Part shown: positions 26,668 through 35,972 of the stretch, in pieces
Position numbering within the stretch: the stretch's first letter is position 1
How the letters are laid out: each line of letters starts with the position of its first letter
Source: an uncultured Rhodospirillales bacterium
Lineage (GTDB): Bacteria > Pseudomonadota > Alphaproteobacteria > Azospirillales > Azospirillaceae
NCBI GenBank assembly: GCA_903927615.1
Contig: CAIYNU010000011.1
Span: forward strand, 1-64,000
Length of the DNA stretch: 64,000 nt
Direction of reading: 5' to 3'
The notes under the pieces: model-generated
What the model was told of the DNA's origin: nothing
Database searches by the model: none
Seen by the model: only the letters and a program-made list of their open reading frames with translations
Made by a program: the position numbers and the translations under genes

Positions 26668-27939
26668 TCAAGCCGTGGCGATGGTCACCAGGCGGGTCAG
26701 GGCGCGCATCAGGTCGGTGCCGTCCCAGACGGTGGTGAACGACAGGGCTTGACCGAGTGGAACCAGGCGGTCGATGCCGCGGCCATTGAGCGCGCGGGCA
26801 AACCCGGCGAGTGTTTCGGGGCCGAAGCCGAAGTGAGCCAGGGTTTGAACCCGTCGCGTCACCAGCGGCAGGCCGTCGGTCAGCGTGTCGACCTCAGCCT
26901 CCAGCAGCACGCCGGTACCGGTGGCGGTCAGGGTGTCCCGGTCGGCCGGGGCCAGGGTTGCCAACCGGATCACGGTCAGACGGTCGCCGTGGTGGTCGAC
27001 TCGAGCCACCGGCAAATCCAGTACCGCCCGGTGCCAGCCGGCCAGCCGGTCCAACCGGGCCGCCGGTCCGGGCTCGGGGAAACGGGTGGCGGCCTGGGCC
27101 GCGACCCGGGGGTGAAAGTCGGCGGCGGCGTCGTCGGCGGTTCCGGCCTTGCCGCACCACAGCAGCAGACGCGGTGACGCGCAGGCCTGCTGGTTAAACC
27201 AGAACAGATCATTGCAGAATGCGTCGGCCACACTCTGGCGCTGCTCGGGGCTGAGGGCCAGATACGGCCCGGTGGCGAGGGCTGCCCACGAGACCCGATC
27301 GGGGAAGGTCAGGTCCACGGTATGGGGCCGAGCGGGCAGGGCGCGCAACGATGACACGGTCGCGTCGCCACCCCACAGCATCCGGGCATCGGCGGCCTGT
27401 GACAGGGCGGCGGTGACGGCATCATCCCGGGGATAGTGGACAAAGGCGGTGGCGGCGGCCAGCGCCGCAGCGTCGGGGCTCGCCAGCAACCCGCCCAGAA
27501 TCTCCAGCAACACCTGGGTGGCTGGCCCTGTCCCCCGTTCCGAAAGCCGGATCAGGTTGCGGTTGCCGGCCAGCAGCGCCGGCACCCAGGAATAGACGAA
27601 CTGGGTGTCAACATTGGCGGGCGGGACATGCAGCACCAAGCCACGCGGCACCGCCAGGGTACCGGCCGGCAGTCCGGCCAGGAAATCCCGGGCCAACCGG
27701 GTCAGGGCTGCCGGGCGCAGCCAGAAAGCGAGGGCCTGGAGGTCCGGCCGGTGCCGGGCGGCGGCATGGGTCCCCAGGCGGCGGTGCAATTCACCGAGGA
27801 AAGCCAGAATTTCGGGGGCGAAAGGGGGCAGTTCGGGGGGCAGGGTCAGGGTCGTCAGCAGCTCCGGCACCGTCACCGGGCCGGCGGTGGGTGCCAGGCG
27901 GGTGACGGGCGTCATGGCCTTTGGCGACCAGGCGGCCAT
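26668..27939 (-). CDS. LuxC-like acyl-CoA reductase
   Basis: A 423-residue protein of the LuxC group within the aldehyde-dehydrogenase superfamily, which reduces acyl groups to aldehydes with NADPH. Recognisable parts are VLHVPPANVDTQFVYSWVPA, LLAGNRNLIRLS, and the active-site cysteine region LFWFNQQACASPRLLLW. No LuxD or LuxE gene is adjacent, although a PaaK-type ligase lies 15 kb away. The start is uncertain (27939 or 27915). It begins 12 bases after the GATase stop and is likely cotranscribed with that gene. Confidence 0.75.
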   Translation of the reverse strand: MAAWSPKAMTPVTRLAPTAGPVTVPELLTTLTLPPELPPFAPEILAFLGELHRRLGTHAAARHRPDLQALAFWLRPAALTRLARDFLAGLPAGTLAVPRGLVLHVPPANVDTQFVYSWVPALLAGNRNLIRLSERGTGPATQVLLEILGGLLASPDAAALAAATAFVHYPRDDAVTAALSQAADARMLWGGDATVSSLRALPARPHTVDLTFPDRVSWAALATGPYLALSPEQRQSVADAFCNDLFWFNQQACASPRLLLWCGKAGTADDAAADFHPRVAAQAATRFPEPGPAARLDRLAGWHRAVLDLPVARVDHHGDRLTVIRLATLAPADRDTLTATGTGVLLEAEVDTLTDGLPLVTRRVQTLAHFGFGPETLAGFARALNGRGIDRLVPLGQALSFTTVWDGTDLMRALTRLVTIATA

Positions 27940-27952
27940 CCGTGGGGGCCGG

Positions 27953-28660
27953 TCATGGTTCTCGCTCGGACAGCCAGCGCCGGAAACAATTGGCGGCATG
28001 GGGCGCCAGGCCGGGCGCCCAGCGGTGGGTGTCCGCCCGCAGGGTCGTGACGGTGACGCCCGAATGGGGGGCGGCGATCTCGCAGGCGTGGCCGATCAGC
28101 CAGCGTTCGATCTCCGACGCGACCACTTCCAGGTGGAATTGCAAGCCCAGCGCCGCCGGTCCCCAGGCGAACGCCTGGTTCGGGCAGACCTCGGTGGAGG
28201 CCAGCCGCGTCGCGCCGTCCGGCAGGTCGAAGGTGTCGCCATGCCAGTGCAGCACCGGCACGGCGCCGTCGATGTGTCGGAGCATCGAGCCCCGGCCGGC
28301 CTCGCTGAGGCTGACCGGCGCCCAGCCGATTTCCTTGTGCCCGGCCGGATAGACCCGGGCGCCAAGGGCCGCCGCCATCAATTGTGCCCCCAGGCAAATG
28401 CCGAGGGTGGGCCGGCCGGCCCTGAGCCGGGCCTCCAGACAGCGCAGCTCGTCGGTCAGAAACGGATAGAGCGACGATTCATAGGCGCCGATCGGGCCGC
28501 CCAGCACCACCAGCAGATCGGGCTGATGGGGGTTCAGCGCCGCCAGATCGTCGACCCCGGCGTCGGCATAGCTGACCTGATAATCGTGCTCGGCCAACAC
28601 GTCACCCAGCAGCCCCAGTCCCTCGAAGGACACATGACGAATAGCCAGAGCAGATTTCAT
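27953..28660 (-). CDS. Class I glutamine amidotransferase-like protein
   Basis: A 235-residue stand-alone GATase domain. The triad is visible: Cys in LGICLGAQLMA, His and Glu in GLQFHLEVV. The oxyanion loop is LVVLGGPIGAYE, and VLHWHGDTFDLPDGA is typical of the GMP-synthase-like family. The partner synthetase is not encoded nearby. Its own substrate could be a gamma-glutamyl compound. Close spacing suggests an operon with the LuxC-like reductase. Confidence 0.82.
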   Translation of the reverse strand: MKSALAIRHVSFEGLGLLGDVLAEHDYQVSYADAGVDDLAALNPHQPDLLVVLGGPIGAYESSLYPFLTDELRCLEARLRAGRPTLGICLGAQLMAAALGARVYPAGHKEIGWAPVSLSEAGRGSMLRHIDGAVPVLHWHGDTFDLPDGATRLASTEVCPNQAFAWGPAALGLQFHLEVVASEIERWLIGHACEIAAPHSGVTVTTLRADTHRWAPGLAPHAANCFRRWLSEREP

Positions 28661-28718
28661 TGTGACCGGGACGTTATTATGGCGGGGTGAGCGAAGGATA
28701 TCACGACCGACGGCCGGA

Positions 28719-30083
28719 TCAAACCGCCCGGGAATGGCGGGCGGTGCCGTTTTGCTGACTGGCCATCAAATAGCGATCGAACACCGCCGCCACGATGCGG
28801 ACCAGCGGCCGGGCGCCCGCGGGAATGGTCAGCCGCCGACCGTCGCGTTTTACCAGGCCGTCGGCGACAAGGTCGTCCAACGCCGGCAGTTCGGGGTCGA
28901 AATGGTCGCTGCCGAGGCCGTGGCGGGTGGCCACCTGTTCCAGGTCCACCGCCAGGTCGGACATCAGGCGCTCGATCAGGTCCCGGCGCAGGCGGTCGTC
29001 GGCGCTGAGCGGGAGGCCCCGGGTGACGGGCAAGCCGCCGGCCTCGATGGCCGCGGCGTATGCGTGGAAGTCCGGGGCGTTCTGAACATAGCCCTGGGGC
29101 AGGGCGCCGATGGCCGAGGCCCCGAAACCGATCAGCACCGGCGAGCCGTCGGGGGTGTACCCCTGAAAGTTGCGGCGCAACCGGCCGGCGCGTTGGGCCA
29201 CCGCCAGTTCATCGTGGGGGGCCGCGAAATGATCCAGGCCGATGGCTTCGAACCCGGCACCGGTCAGCCGGTCGGCGATGGCGGCGAACTGGCGCCACCG
29301 GGCCGGGCCGTCGGGCAGGGCGGCCTCGTCGATCAACTTCTGGTGGGACTTCATCCACGGCACATGGGCATAGCCGAACACCGCCAGCCGGTCGGGTTTG
29401 AGCGACAGCGCCAGGTCGGCGCTGTCCCGGCAGTGGTCGACGGTCTGACCGGGCAGGCCGTACATCAGGTCCAGGTTGATGGCGGCGATGCCGGCGGCGC
29501 GCAGCCGCGCCACCGCTTCGGCGGTCATGGCATAAGGCTGGACGCGGTTGACCGCCCGCTGAATCCCCGGGTCGAAGTCCTGCACGCCCAGACTGGCCCG
29601 GTTGACCCCGGCCCCGGCCATCGCCCGCACATGCTCCGGGGTCAGGGTCCGCGGGTCGATTTCCACGGCGATCTCGGCGCCGGCGGTCAGGTCGAAGCGG
29701 TCACCCAGCACCGCCATGACCCCGGCGAAGTCGTCGGGTGCGACCATGTTGGGCGTGCCGCCGCCCCAATGCAGATGGCGCACCCGCAGCCGCCCGGGAA
29801 TGACGTCCGCCACCCGATGAATCTCGCGCCGAAGGTGCTCCAGATACGCCGCCACCGGCTGGTAGCGCGCCACCACCTTGGTGTGGCAACCGCAATACCA
29901 GCACATGCTCTCGCAAAACGGGATGTGCAGATAGAGCGAAATCTCGGTGTCGGTGGCCAGACTGCCCAGCCAGTCCTGATAGCGGACGGCGTCCACGGCG
30001 GCGGTGAAGTGGGGCGCGGTGGGATAGCTGGTGTAACGGGGCACCCGCACGCCGTCGTAGCGGGCCAGAAGCTCGGGAGTCAT
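28719..30083 (-). CDS. hemN: Oxygen-independent coproporphyrinogen III dehydrogenase
   Basis: A 454-residue radical-SAM enzyme that oxidatively decarboxylates coproporphyrinogen III to protoporphyrinogen IX without O2, for anaerobic or microaerobic heme synthesis. The 4Fe-4S motif lies in HIPFCESMCWYCGCHT. Further motifs are RHLHWGGGTPN, SLGVQDFDPGIQRAVNRVQ and NLDLMYGLPGQT. Length and the extra N-terminal segment RYTSYPTAPHF mark true HemN rather than HemW. Confidence 0.95.
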   Translation of the reverse strand: MTPELLARYDGVRVPRYTSYPTAPHFTAAVDAVRYQDWLGSLATDTEISLYLHIPFCESMCWYCGCHTKVVARYQPVAAYLEHLRREIHRVADVIPGRLRVRHLHWGGGTPNMVAPDDFAGVMAVLGDRFDLTAGAEIAVEIDPRTLTPEHVRAMAGAGVNRASLGVQDFDPGIQRAVNRVQPYAMTAEAVARLRAAGIAAINLDLMYGLPGQTVDHCRDSADLALSLKPDRLAVFGYAHVPWMKSHQKLIDEAALPDGPARWRQFAAIADRLTGAGFEAIGLDHFAAPHDELAVAQRAGRLRRNFQGYTPDGSPVLIGFGASAIGALPQGYVQNAPDFHAYAAAIEAGGLPVTRGLPLSADDRLRRDLIERLMSDLAVDLEQVATRHGLGSDHFDPELPALDDLVADGLVKRDGRRLTIPAGARPLVRIVAAVFDRYLMASQQNGTARHSRAV

Positions 30084-30128
30084 GGGATCACCTTGACCCG
30101 GCCGGGGCCGGGGGTGCGTTGCTGCGGG

Positions 30129-32006
30129 TCAGGCCGAAAGCGTTGGCGTCTCATCATACAGACCGAAGGCCGCCGGCGGCACCCGTAAGAATGTCACCGG
30201 CTCGGCAAAACCCTTGACCCGGGCTTGCTCGGCAAGCGCACCCAGGGGGGCCAACCGGGCGGCGACGCCGGGGTCGGCGGCCAGGGTTGCCGACAGCACC
30301 ACGTCGCCGCCGGTGCTTTGACCCTGAAGCCGGGCCGCCAGATTGACCGTGCTGCCGAAATAATCGAGCCGGCCATTGAGCGTCACCGCCACGCACGGCC
30401 CGCCATGCAGGCCAAGCTTGATCACCAGGGCCTGGTCGCCGGTCTGGGTCGCGTTGAAACGGGCGATGTGGGTTTGAACCGCGATGGCGGCGGCCACGGC
30501 GTGTTCGGGATCATGGAACGCCGCCATCACCGCGTCGCCGATGGTCTTGACGATGCCGCCGTCATGGAGACGAATCTGTTCCGCCAGGAAGGCGAAATGG
30601 TTGCGCACCAACTGGTAGGCGCGGGCATCGCCGACCTGGGTGTACAGGGCGGTTGAGGCCTTGAGGTCCGTGAACATCAGGGTGACGTGGCCGATGGCCA
30701 CCTCGTCACCGGGGCGCAGCACCGCGTCCGAGAACAGTTCCCGGAACGCCTCGAGGGTGGTGACGTGGTGAGCGGTCAGGGCGTCGGTGATCCAGCTCCG
30801 GTCCTCGATCATGAAGGTCAGGGCGTGGCCGGTGTGATTTTCCAGGGCGACCTGACCGGCCGGGGCCGGCGGACCGGCGACCACGGCCTGACCGTCGGCC
30901 ACCGCCGTCGGCAGCCCCCAGCCGGGTTCCGGGCCGTCGATGTCGGTTCCGGTGCCGGGTTCCAGGGTGCGCAATCGCCAGGGGCCGGTTGGCAGATCGG
31001 CCGCCACCAGCCGCCGCTCTCCCGCCGCCAGGGTTTGCTGGACGGCGACATGCGGGGTCAGCCCGGGGCCGCTGAGGCAGAACCCGCCGGGCGCCACCGG
31101 GCGGATCGCTTCGGCGGGATGGAAGGTCAGTTCGACGTTGCGGCTGAAGTCGGCGTCGTAAGGGACATTGCAGGACGGGCAGTGGACGCCGTGGGGTAAC
31201 CGGTCGAGCGAGGTCACGGCCGTCTTGGCGCCGCGGCAGCGCGGGCACAGAATGTCCCAGTTCATGGCCAGCAGGCCGTTCTTGACCGCCGCCAGACAGG
31301 TTTCCACGGCATGGCGCGGCGGCACCGCCCACCGCCGGGCCAGGGCCAGCGGCCTGATGCGCGCCAGATCGGTTTCGGGGCCGGTCAGCACCAGTTCGGC
31401 CAGCCGGCGGGCGAGGCCGTGGCCGTTGCCGCTGGCCTCGATGGCGTCGACCATGCCGTCCACCCGCTGCGCCCGGCTGGAGGCCGGCGCCGGGCCGGTG
31501 CTCCCGGTCGGTTCGGGAAACGGGGGTGAGCGGTACCCTCCGATCGTCGCGATTTCCCGGGCCGCGCGTTCCATGGCCCGCCCGGCGCGGTCGAGAAACC
31601 CCGGGGGCAGCAGCAACCCGCTGAGCCACGAGGCCGGTTCGATCTCGAGCACAAAGGTCGCCCGGGTGCCGCCGGCATCGCCCGGCTGCAATTCCGTGGC
31701 TTGACTCAAGCGACGGAGCGGTCCCCGGGTGAACAGCCGTTCCTGCCGGAAACTGCGGCCCGCCACCCACTGACAGGGTTGTTCGTCCCATTCCAGGATC
31801 GTTTGCCCGCCCAGAATGTTCCGTCGGATCGCCCGCGCCAGCCGCAGCAGCGAGCCGTCGGCCCGGAACACCTCTTCCACCTGATATTTCGGAACGCCCA
31901 CCGCCTCGTTGAGGTGGGGGGTGTCGGCCAGGATGGTCCAGACGGTTTCGGGAGGTTGGGTGAACTGCCAAACCCAGGCGCGCCGTACCGTCTTCGCCAT
32001 GACCAT
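30129..32006 (-). CDS. SRPBCC domain, zinc-ribbon and class III nucleotide cyclase fusion
   Basis: A 625-residue soluble protein. Residues 1-160 resemble the SRPBCC/START ligand-binding fold (VWQFTQPPETVWTILADTP). A middle region has CPRCRGAKTA and CPSCNVPYDADF, a probable zinc ribbon. The C-terminus is a class III cyclase domain with metal Asp in LMFTDLKAST, KTIGDAVMAAF and DYFGSTVNLAARLQ. It should make cAMP or cGMP under control of a ligand bound by the N-terminal domain; the ligand is unknown. Two ATGs six bases apart both have AAGGA at good distance; 32006 is the upstream one. Confidence 0.85.
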   Translation of the reverse strand: MVMAKTVRRAWVWQFTQPPETVWTILADTPHLNEAVGVPKYQVEEVFRADGSLLRLARAIRRNILGGQTILEWDEQPCQWVAGRSFRQERLFTRGPLRRLSQATELQPGDAGGTRATFVLEIEPASWLSGLLLPPGFLDRAGRAMERAAREIATIGGYRSPPFPEPTGSTGPAPASSRAQRVDGMVDAIEASGNGHGLARRLAELVLTGPETDLARIRPLALARRWAVPPRHAVETCLAAVKNGLLAMNWDILCPRCRGAKTAVTSLDRLPHGVHCPSCNVPYDADFSRNVELTFHPAEAIRPVAPGGFCLSGPGLTPHVAVQQTLAAGERRLVAADLPTGPWRLRTLEPGTGTDIDGPEPGWGLPTAVADGQAVVAGPPAPAGQVALENHTGHALTFMIEDRSWITDALTAHHVTTLEAFRELFSDAVLRPGDEVAIGHVTLMFTDLKASTALYTQVGDARAYQLVRNHFAFLAEQIRLHDGGIVKTIGDAVMAAFHDPEHAVAAAIAVQTHIARFNATQTGDQALVIKLGLHGGPCVAVTLNGRLDYFGSTVNLAARLQGQSTGGDVVLSATLAADPGVAARLAPLGALAEQARVKGFAEPVTFLRVPPAAFGLYDETPTLSA

Positions 32007-32335
32007 TCCTTTTCCTTCGGCCCGCCGGTCGGGCGCCCGCACAGAAAGTGGGGTCGGCGAGGCGCCCCGCCAAGCCGTGAGCGGGCCCGATCACTCTATA
32101 CCCGGCTGGGCGGCGGACGGCGACGATGTTTTTTCGGGTCGGGGATGGCGCCGTTCCGGTGATCGCCTGTGGTCGGCGCAACCGTGACGCCGGCGGATGA
32201 TTGCATACAAATGTATGCTTACTCTTATTTGATCGCCGATGTTATGATTCCATCGAATTTGTTCCACTACCATGATAAATATGCAGGGATTACGCTTGGG
32301 CGTGGCGCGCCGCGGCGATTGCGGGAGGGGACGGG
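32007..32335. other. Divergent intergenic region
   Basis: It separates the cyclase and kinase genes. It contains the 16-bp palindrome at 32203-32218 in an AT-rich stretch (32195-32280), which probably carries the kinase promoter, and a strong GGGAGGGG ribosome binding site before the kinase. Confidence 0.5.
32203..32218. promoter_or_regulatory. Palindrome upstream of the Sel1-repeat kinase, possible operator
   Basis: GCATACA-AA-TGTATGC is a perfect 7-bp inverted repeat about 120 bases before the kinase start. Its placement and composition suggest a regulator site; no family is assigned. Confidence 0.4.
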
Positions 32336-34129
32336 ATGTCGGACACGTTGGAACTGGACGATGACTCACACGCCGAGGCGCTGCCGGTCGGCTTTCAACT
32401 TAACAACTTTCGGTTGGTCAAGGTCCTGGGGCGGGGTGGCTTCGGGATCACCTATCAGGCGGAAGAGATCCGGCATGGTAAGGTGGTTGCGATTAAGGAG
32501 TTTTTCCCGATCCAACTTGCTCGTCGCGACGGCGTCAGCGTTCGGGCACTGAGCGGAGGAACTAAAAAAGACTTCGATCAGTACTTAAAGAAATTTTTTG
32601 ATGAAGCGACAACCCTGTTGCGCTTTGGTCACCTCAATCATATTGTCAGTGTTCGAAGTTACTTCCCGGCGAATGGTACCGGCTACCTCATGATGGATTT
32701 CGAGACGGGTCAACCGCTCGACCGCCATCTCGCTACCCTCGGGCGAGCCTTGACCGAGGCGGAGGTCTTGGCGATTTTGATCCCGCTGCTGGAGGACCTT
32801 GAGCAGGTGCATGCCACCAATATTCTTCACCGCGACATCAAGCCCCAGAATATCATCATCCGGCCCGACGGTTCACCGGTGTTGGTCGATTTCGGCGCGG
32901 CCCGGTACTGGAGCGACGAGGCCTCAGATCCCACCAGGACGGCTTTTCACAGTGAAGGCTATACGCCGTGGGAGCAGTACTCGCGTGACGGTCGTCAGGG
33001 ACCGTGGACCGATCTCTATGCTCTGGGCGCGACCGCGTATCAAATGGTGACGGGTTACAGGCTTCAAGGCGGGCTGGATCGAAAAATATCCACAGACCGC
33101 CACGTCAGTGTCGCCCAAGAGACTGCGCCCGGAGCGTACAGTTCCGAGTTTCTGAAGGCCATCGATTGGGCACTACAGTTAGACATGGCCCAGCGACCGC
33201 AAAGTGCAGCAGCGTGGCGTCGTCTGTTCGAATCTCCTGTGCCGAAGCCGCCGGTTGTGTTGGAGCCGCCGGTTTCCCCATCGACTTGGCAGATGGGAAA
33301 GGACGCCTATGATCAGAATGATTACGCGACGGCCATCAAGGTATGGCGACCATTGGCTGATGAGGGCGACGCAATAGCACAGTATTGGCTCGGAGTGATG
33401 TACGACGATGGCGAGGGCGTCGACCAGGACGATGCCGAGGCGCTCAAGTGGTATCTTAAGTCTGCCGGGCAGGGCTATGCTGCTGCACAGTATTGGCTCG
33501 GAGTGATGTACGACGATGGCGAGGGCGTCGACCAGGACGATGACGAGGCGCTCAAATGGTATCGTAAGGCTGCCAGGCAGGGCGATGCTGCTGCACAGTA
33601 CAGTCTTGGGATTATGTACCAGGAGGGCCAGGGCGTCGAGCAGGACGATGCCGAGGCTCTCAAATGGTATCGTAGGGCTGCCAGGCAGGGCTATGCTCAT
33701 GCGCAGTACCGTCTTGGGGTTATGTACCAGGAGGGCCAGGGCGTCGAGCAGGACGATGACGAGGCGCTCAAGTGGTATCGTAAGGCGGCCGAGCAGGGCG
33801 ACCCTGACGCGCAGCACGCCCTCGGGGTTATGTATCATGAGGGCCAGGGCGTCGAGCGGGATGATGCCGAGGCGGTCAAGTGGCATCGTAAGGCTGCGGA
33901 ACAGGGCGACGCCGCCGCGCAGTACAGACTTGGATTACAGTACAAGAATGGCTGGGGCGTGACCAAGGATTATGTCCAGGCCTATATTTGGTTCATGGTG
34001 GCCGCTGATCAAGGTCATGGGAGAGCGCCCAGAAGCCGCGATGCCGTGGCCAAACAATTGACCCGCGCCCAGATCGCTGAAGCAAAAAAGCAGGCGGCGA
34101 CGTTACCCAAAGCCGATGGCCCGTCATAA
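32336..34129 (+). CDS. Hanks-type Ser/Thr protein kinase with C-terminal Sel1 repeats
   Basis: A 597-residue protein. Residues 25-290 form a complete kinase domain: glycine loop GRGGFG (32-37), Lys54 in VAIKE, HRDIKPQN with Asp167, and DFGAAR with Asp185. The activation segment ends in YTPWEQYSRDG. Six 36-residue Sel1 repeats follow, each around AQYxLGVMYxxGxGVxxDDxEALKWY, forming a protein-binding solenoid. No membrane helix is seen. It is a close paralogue of the kinase at 60493, which has an FGE domain instead, so kinase heads and recognition modules have been swapped. Partner and substrate are unknown. Confidence 0.92.
   Translation: MSDTLELDDDSHAEALPVGFQLNNFRLVKVLGRGGFGITYQAEEIRHGKVVAIKEFFPIQLARRDGVSVRALSGGTKKDFDQYLKKFFDEATTLLRFGHLNHIVSVRSYFPANGTGYLMMDFETGQPLDRHLATLGRALTEAEVLAILIPLLEDLEQVHATNILHRDIKPQNIIIRPDGSPVLVDFGAARYWSDEASDPTRTAFHSEGYTPWEQYSRDGRQGPWTDLYALGATAYQMVTGYRLQGGLDRKISTDRHVSVAQETAPGAYSSEFLKAIDWALQLDMAQRPQSAAAWRRLFESPVPKPPVVLEPPVSPSTWQMGKDAYDQNDYATAIKVWRPLADEGDAIAQYWLGVMYDDGEGVDQDDAEALKWYLKSAGQGYAAAQYWLGVMYDDGEGVDQDDDEALKWYRKAARQGDAAAQYSLGIMYQEGQGVEQDDAEALKWYRRAARQGYAHAQYRLGVMYQEGQGVEQDDDEALKWYRKAAEQGDPDAQHALGVMYHEGQGVERDDAEAVKWHRKAAEQGDAAAQYRLGLQYKNGWGVTKDYVQAYIWFMVAADQGHGRAPRSRDAVAKQLTRAQIAEAKKQAATLPKADGPS
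33363..34010 (+). repeat. Six tandem 108-bp Sel1 coding repeats
   Basis: Six in-frame 108-bp units encode the Sel1 solenoid. The first two share nearly identical DNA, for example GGAGTGATGTACGACGATGG at a spacing of 108. This suggests recent duplication and possible copy-number change between strains. Confidence 0.85.
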
Positions 34130-34457
34130 GCGGAAGGGATAGGCCTGTCCTGGGAACGCAGGCGTCTTGCCCGCCGGATGGCCGAAAGATCACAAGGGGG
34201 AGCCGTTCTTAAGAGGCTTGCCAAGGGCGGGCAGGATGCCCGCGGTCCGCCCTACCCCTATCCAGGACGGCATAACCGGCCCGGACTCCAGTTCCCGGCC
34301 GGGGAGTGGATTTGCCCTGGCCCGCCGGTTATGATCCGGTCTGGGGATTGGGGTGAGTCCCGGCCGGTGCTGGTGCGCCGACGCCTGAACGGGTCCCGGA
34401 CCCCGCCACCAAAGGCCGCAGGTCTTTGGGAGCGGCGACTTTGGGGGGTGTTTGGCC
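34130..34457. other. Intergenic region with REP-like inverted repeats
   Basis: No gene is supported. It contains AGGCGTCTTGCCCGCCGG near 34162 and GGGCGGGCAGGATGCCCGCG near 34225. These are inverted, related palindromic units like the common dispersed REP sequences of GC-rich proteobacteria. The plus-strand frame that starts at 34178 is not believed. Confidence 0.45.
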
Positions 34458-35972
34458 ATGGCGGGTGTGACCGGGGCGGGGTATCCGTGGGCGGCGGTGC
34501 GGTTGGCTCTGGGGGATCGTGCCGCGCTGGCGGTGGTGGGGGTCGCGACCCTGGCCAAGCTGCTGATCGTGCTGGTGCTGGTCCATCCGGTGTTGTCCAC
34601 CGAAGGCGACGCGCCGGGCTATTTCGCCTTTGCCCAGTCCATGGTCGGCGACGGTCAATGGCGGCATCCGCCCTCGTGGGTCGGCGATCCGCTGCCGACC
34701 TTCCTGATCCGGCTGGCCGGCTATCCCCTGGTGATGGCCGGGGCCATGGCGGTGGGTGGCGATCATTTCGTGTCGGTGTTGCTGCTGGTTCAGATCGCGG
34801 TCAGCACCGTGGCGCTGCTGGTGGTGATCGGGTTGGCGGCGGCGGTGATCGGCTCCCGCGCTCTTCGCGTGGTCTTGGCGGTGGCGGTCTGTTTCGGCTC
34901 GCCGTTTCTCTATGACCTGATCGCGCTCAGCGACGGGTTGTATGCGGCGCTGTTCACCCTGGTGGTGTTCGGCATCGCCGGCGAGATCGCCGGAGTCTGG
35001 CGCCTGGGCCTCAAGGCCCTGGTGGTTTTGGGCCTGCTGTGGGGCTATTCGGTCCTGGTGCGCGATGCCGGGCTGTATTTCACGCTGTTGCCGCTGGCCG
35101 GCTTGCTGGTGCGGGGCGCCCGTGTGCAGCGGACGGCGGTGTTTCTGCTGCCGGTGGCGGTGATCCTGACCGCCTATGCCGGGTTCAACCAAATCCGCAC
35201 CGGCCATTACTTTCTGAGCGTGGCCGGCGTCGTCAACTACCTGTACCCGGTGTTCCGGATCACCGAAACCGGCACCGCCAACCCGCTGGACGGCGACGAT
35301 CCGGTGTCGGTGACCTATCACCGGATCGGCGCCCAGCCGGATCTGGCCGGCATGGTCGCGACCGTGGCGGCGCTGATGCAGGACCGGCAGTTGAACACCC
35401 TGGAGGCCGCCGCGCTCACCAAGGCCAAACTGGCCGACACCATCCGGCGCTTTCCGCGCGCCTATGCCCGGCTGGTGCTGGTCAACCTCAAGCTCGACAA
35501 ACAGGCTTTCAACCTCACCAACCCCACCTATATTCTCAACGACCTGCTGGCCTTCGGGCCGTTTGTGGGCGCCCGGACCATGCCGGGCTTCCAGCAAACC
35601 TTCCGGGAACTGCGGCACCATTTCTCGGTGGGCATTCTGTTGACCTTCGTGGCCACCGAATTCTTTGATCTGCCGTCGCTCGCGCTGTTCGCGCTGTTCG
35701 CCCTGGGGGTGCCGGCGGCGGTGCTGGCACGCGGACTCCGCCGCCGCCCGGTGACGCCGCCCTTGTGGCTTGCGCTCTATCTATGGCTGGGCTATGGCGG
35801 CCTGGTCTTGGCTTATGCTTCGGTTCATTTCGAAATTCGTTACATGCTGCCCGTGGTTCCATCGGCCCTGCTTGCGCTGACCATCATGGTCGAAACCGTC
35901 CGGGAGGGCTATCGCCACCGCCACCACCCCCAGCCGCTGTCCGGAGACCGGTCGCCATGTCAAAATCACTGA
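34458..35972 (+). CDS. Polytopic membrane protein, GT-C glycosyltransferase-like
   Basis: A 504-residue inner-membrane protein with around ten or more hydrophobic helices. A first periplasmic loop carries STEGDAPGYFAFAQSMVGDG. An acidic residue in this position is typical of GT-C (ArnT/PMT-like) transferases that use polyprenyl-phosphate sugars. No precise family was recognised, so substrate and product are unknown. Its 3' end overlaps the next gene by 16 bases, and that gene overlaps the channel homologue, so the three form one transcript. Confidence 0.65.
   Translation: MAGVTGAGYPWAAVRLALGDRAALAVVGVATLAKLLIVLVLVHPVLSTEGDAPGYFAFAQSMVGDGQWRHPPSWVGDPLPTFLIRLAGYPLVMAGAMAVGGDHFVSVLLLVQIAVSTVALLVVIGLAAAVIGSRALRVVLAVAVCFGSPFLYDLIALSDGLYAALFTLVVFGIAGEIAGVWRLGLKALVVLGLLWGYSVLVRDAGLYFTLLPLAGLLVRGARVQRTAVFLLPVAVILTAYAGFNQIRTGHYFLSVAGVVNYLYPVFRITETGTANPLDGDDPVSVTYHRIGAQPDLAGMVATVAALMQDRQLNTLEAAALTKAKLADTIRRFPRAYARLVLVNLKLDKQAFNLTNPTYILNDLLAFGPFVGARTMPGFQQTFRELRHHFSVGILLTFVATEFFDLPSLALFALFALGVPAAVLARGLRRRPVTPPLWLALYLWLGYGGLVLAYASVHFEIRYMLPVVPSALLALTIMVETVREGYRHRHHPQPLSGDRSPCQNH

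Noticed and set aside
33363-34010. Regular 108-bp repeats considered as a CRISPR or satellite array
   Set aside because: Repeats are contiguous, in frame and encode Sel1 solenoid units; there are no spacers.
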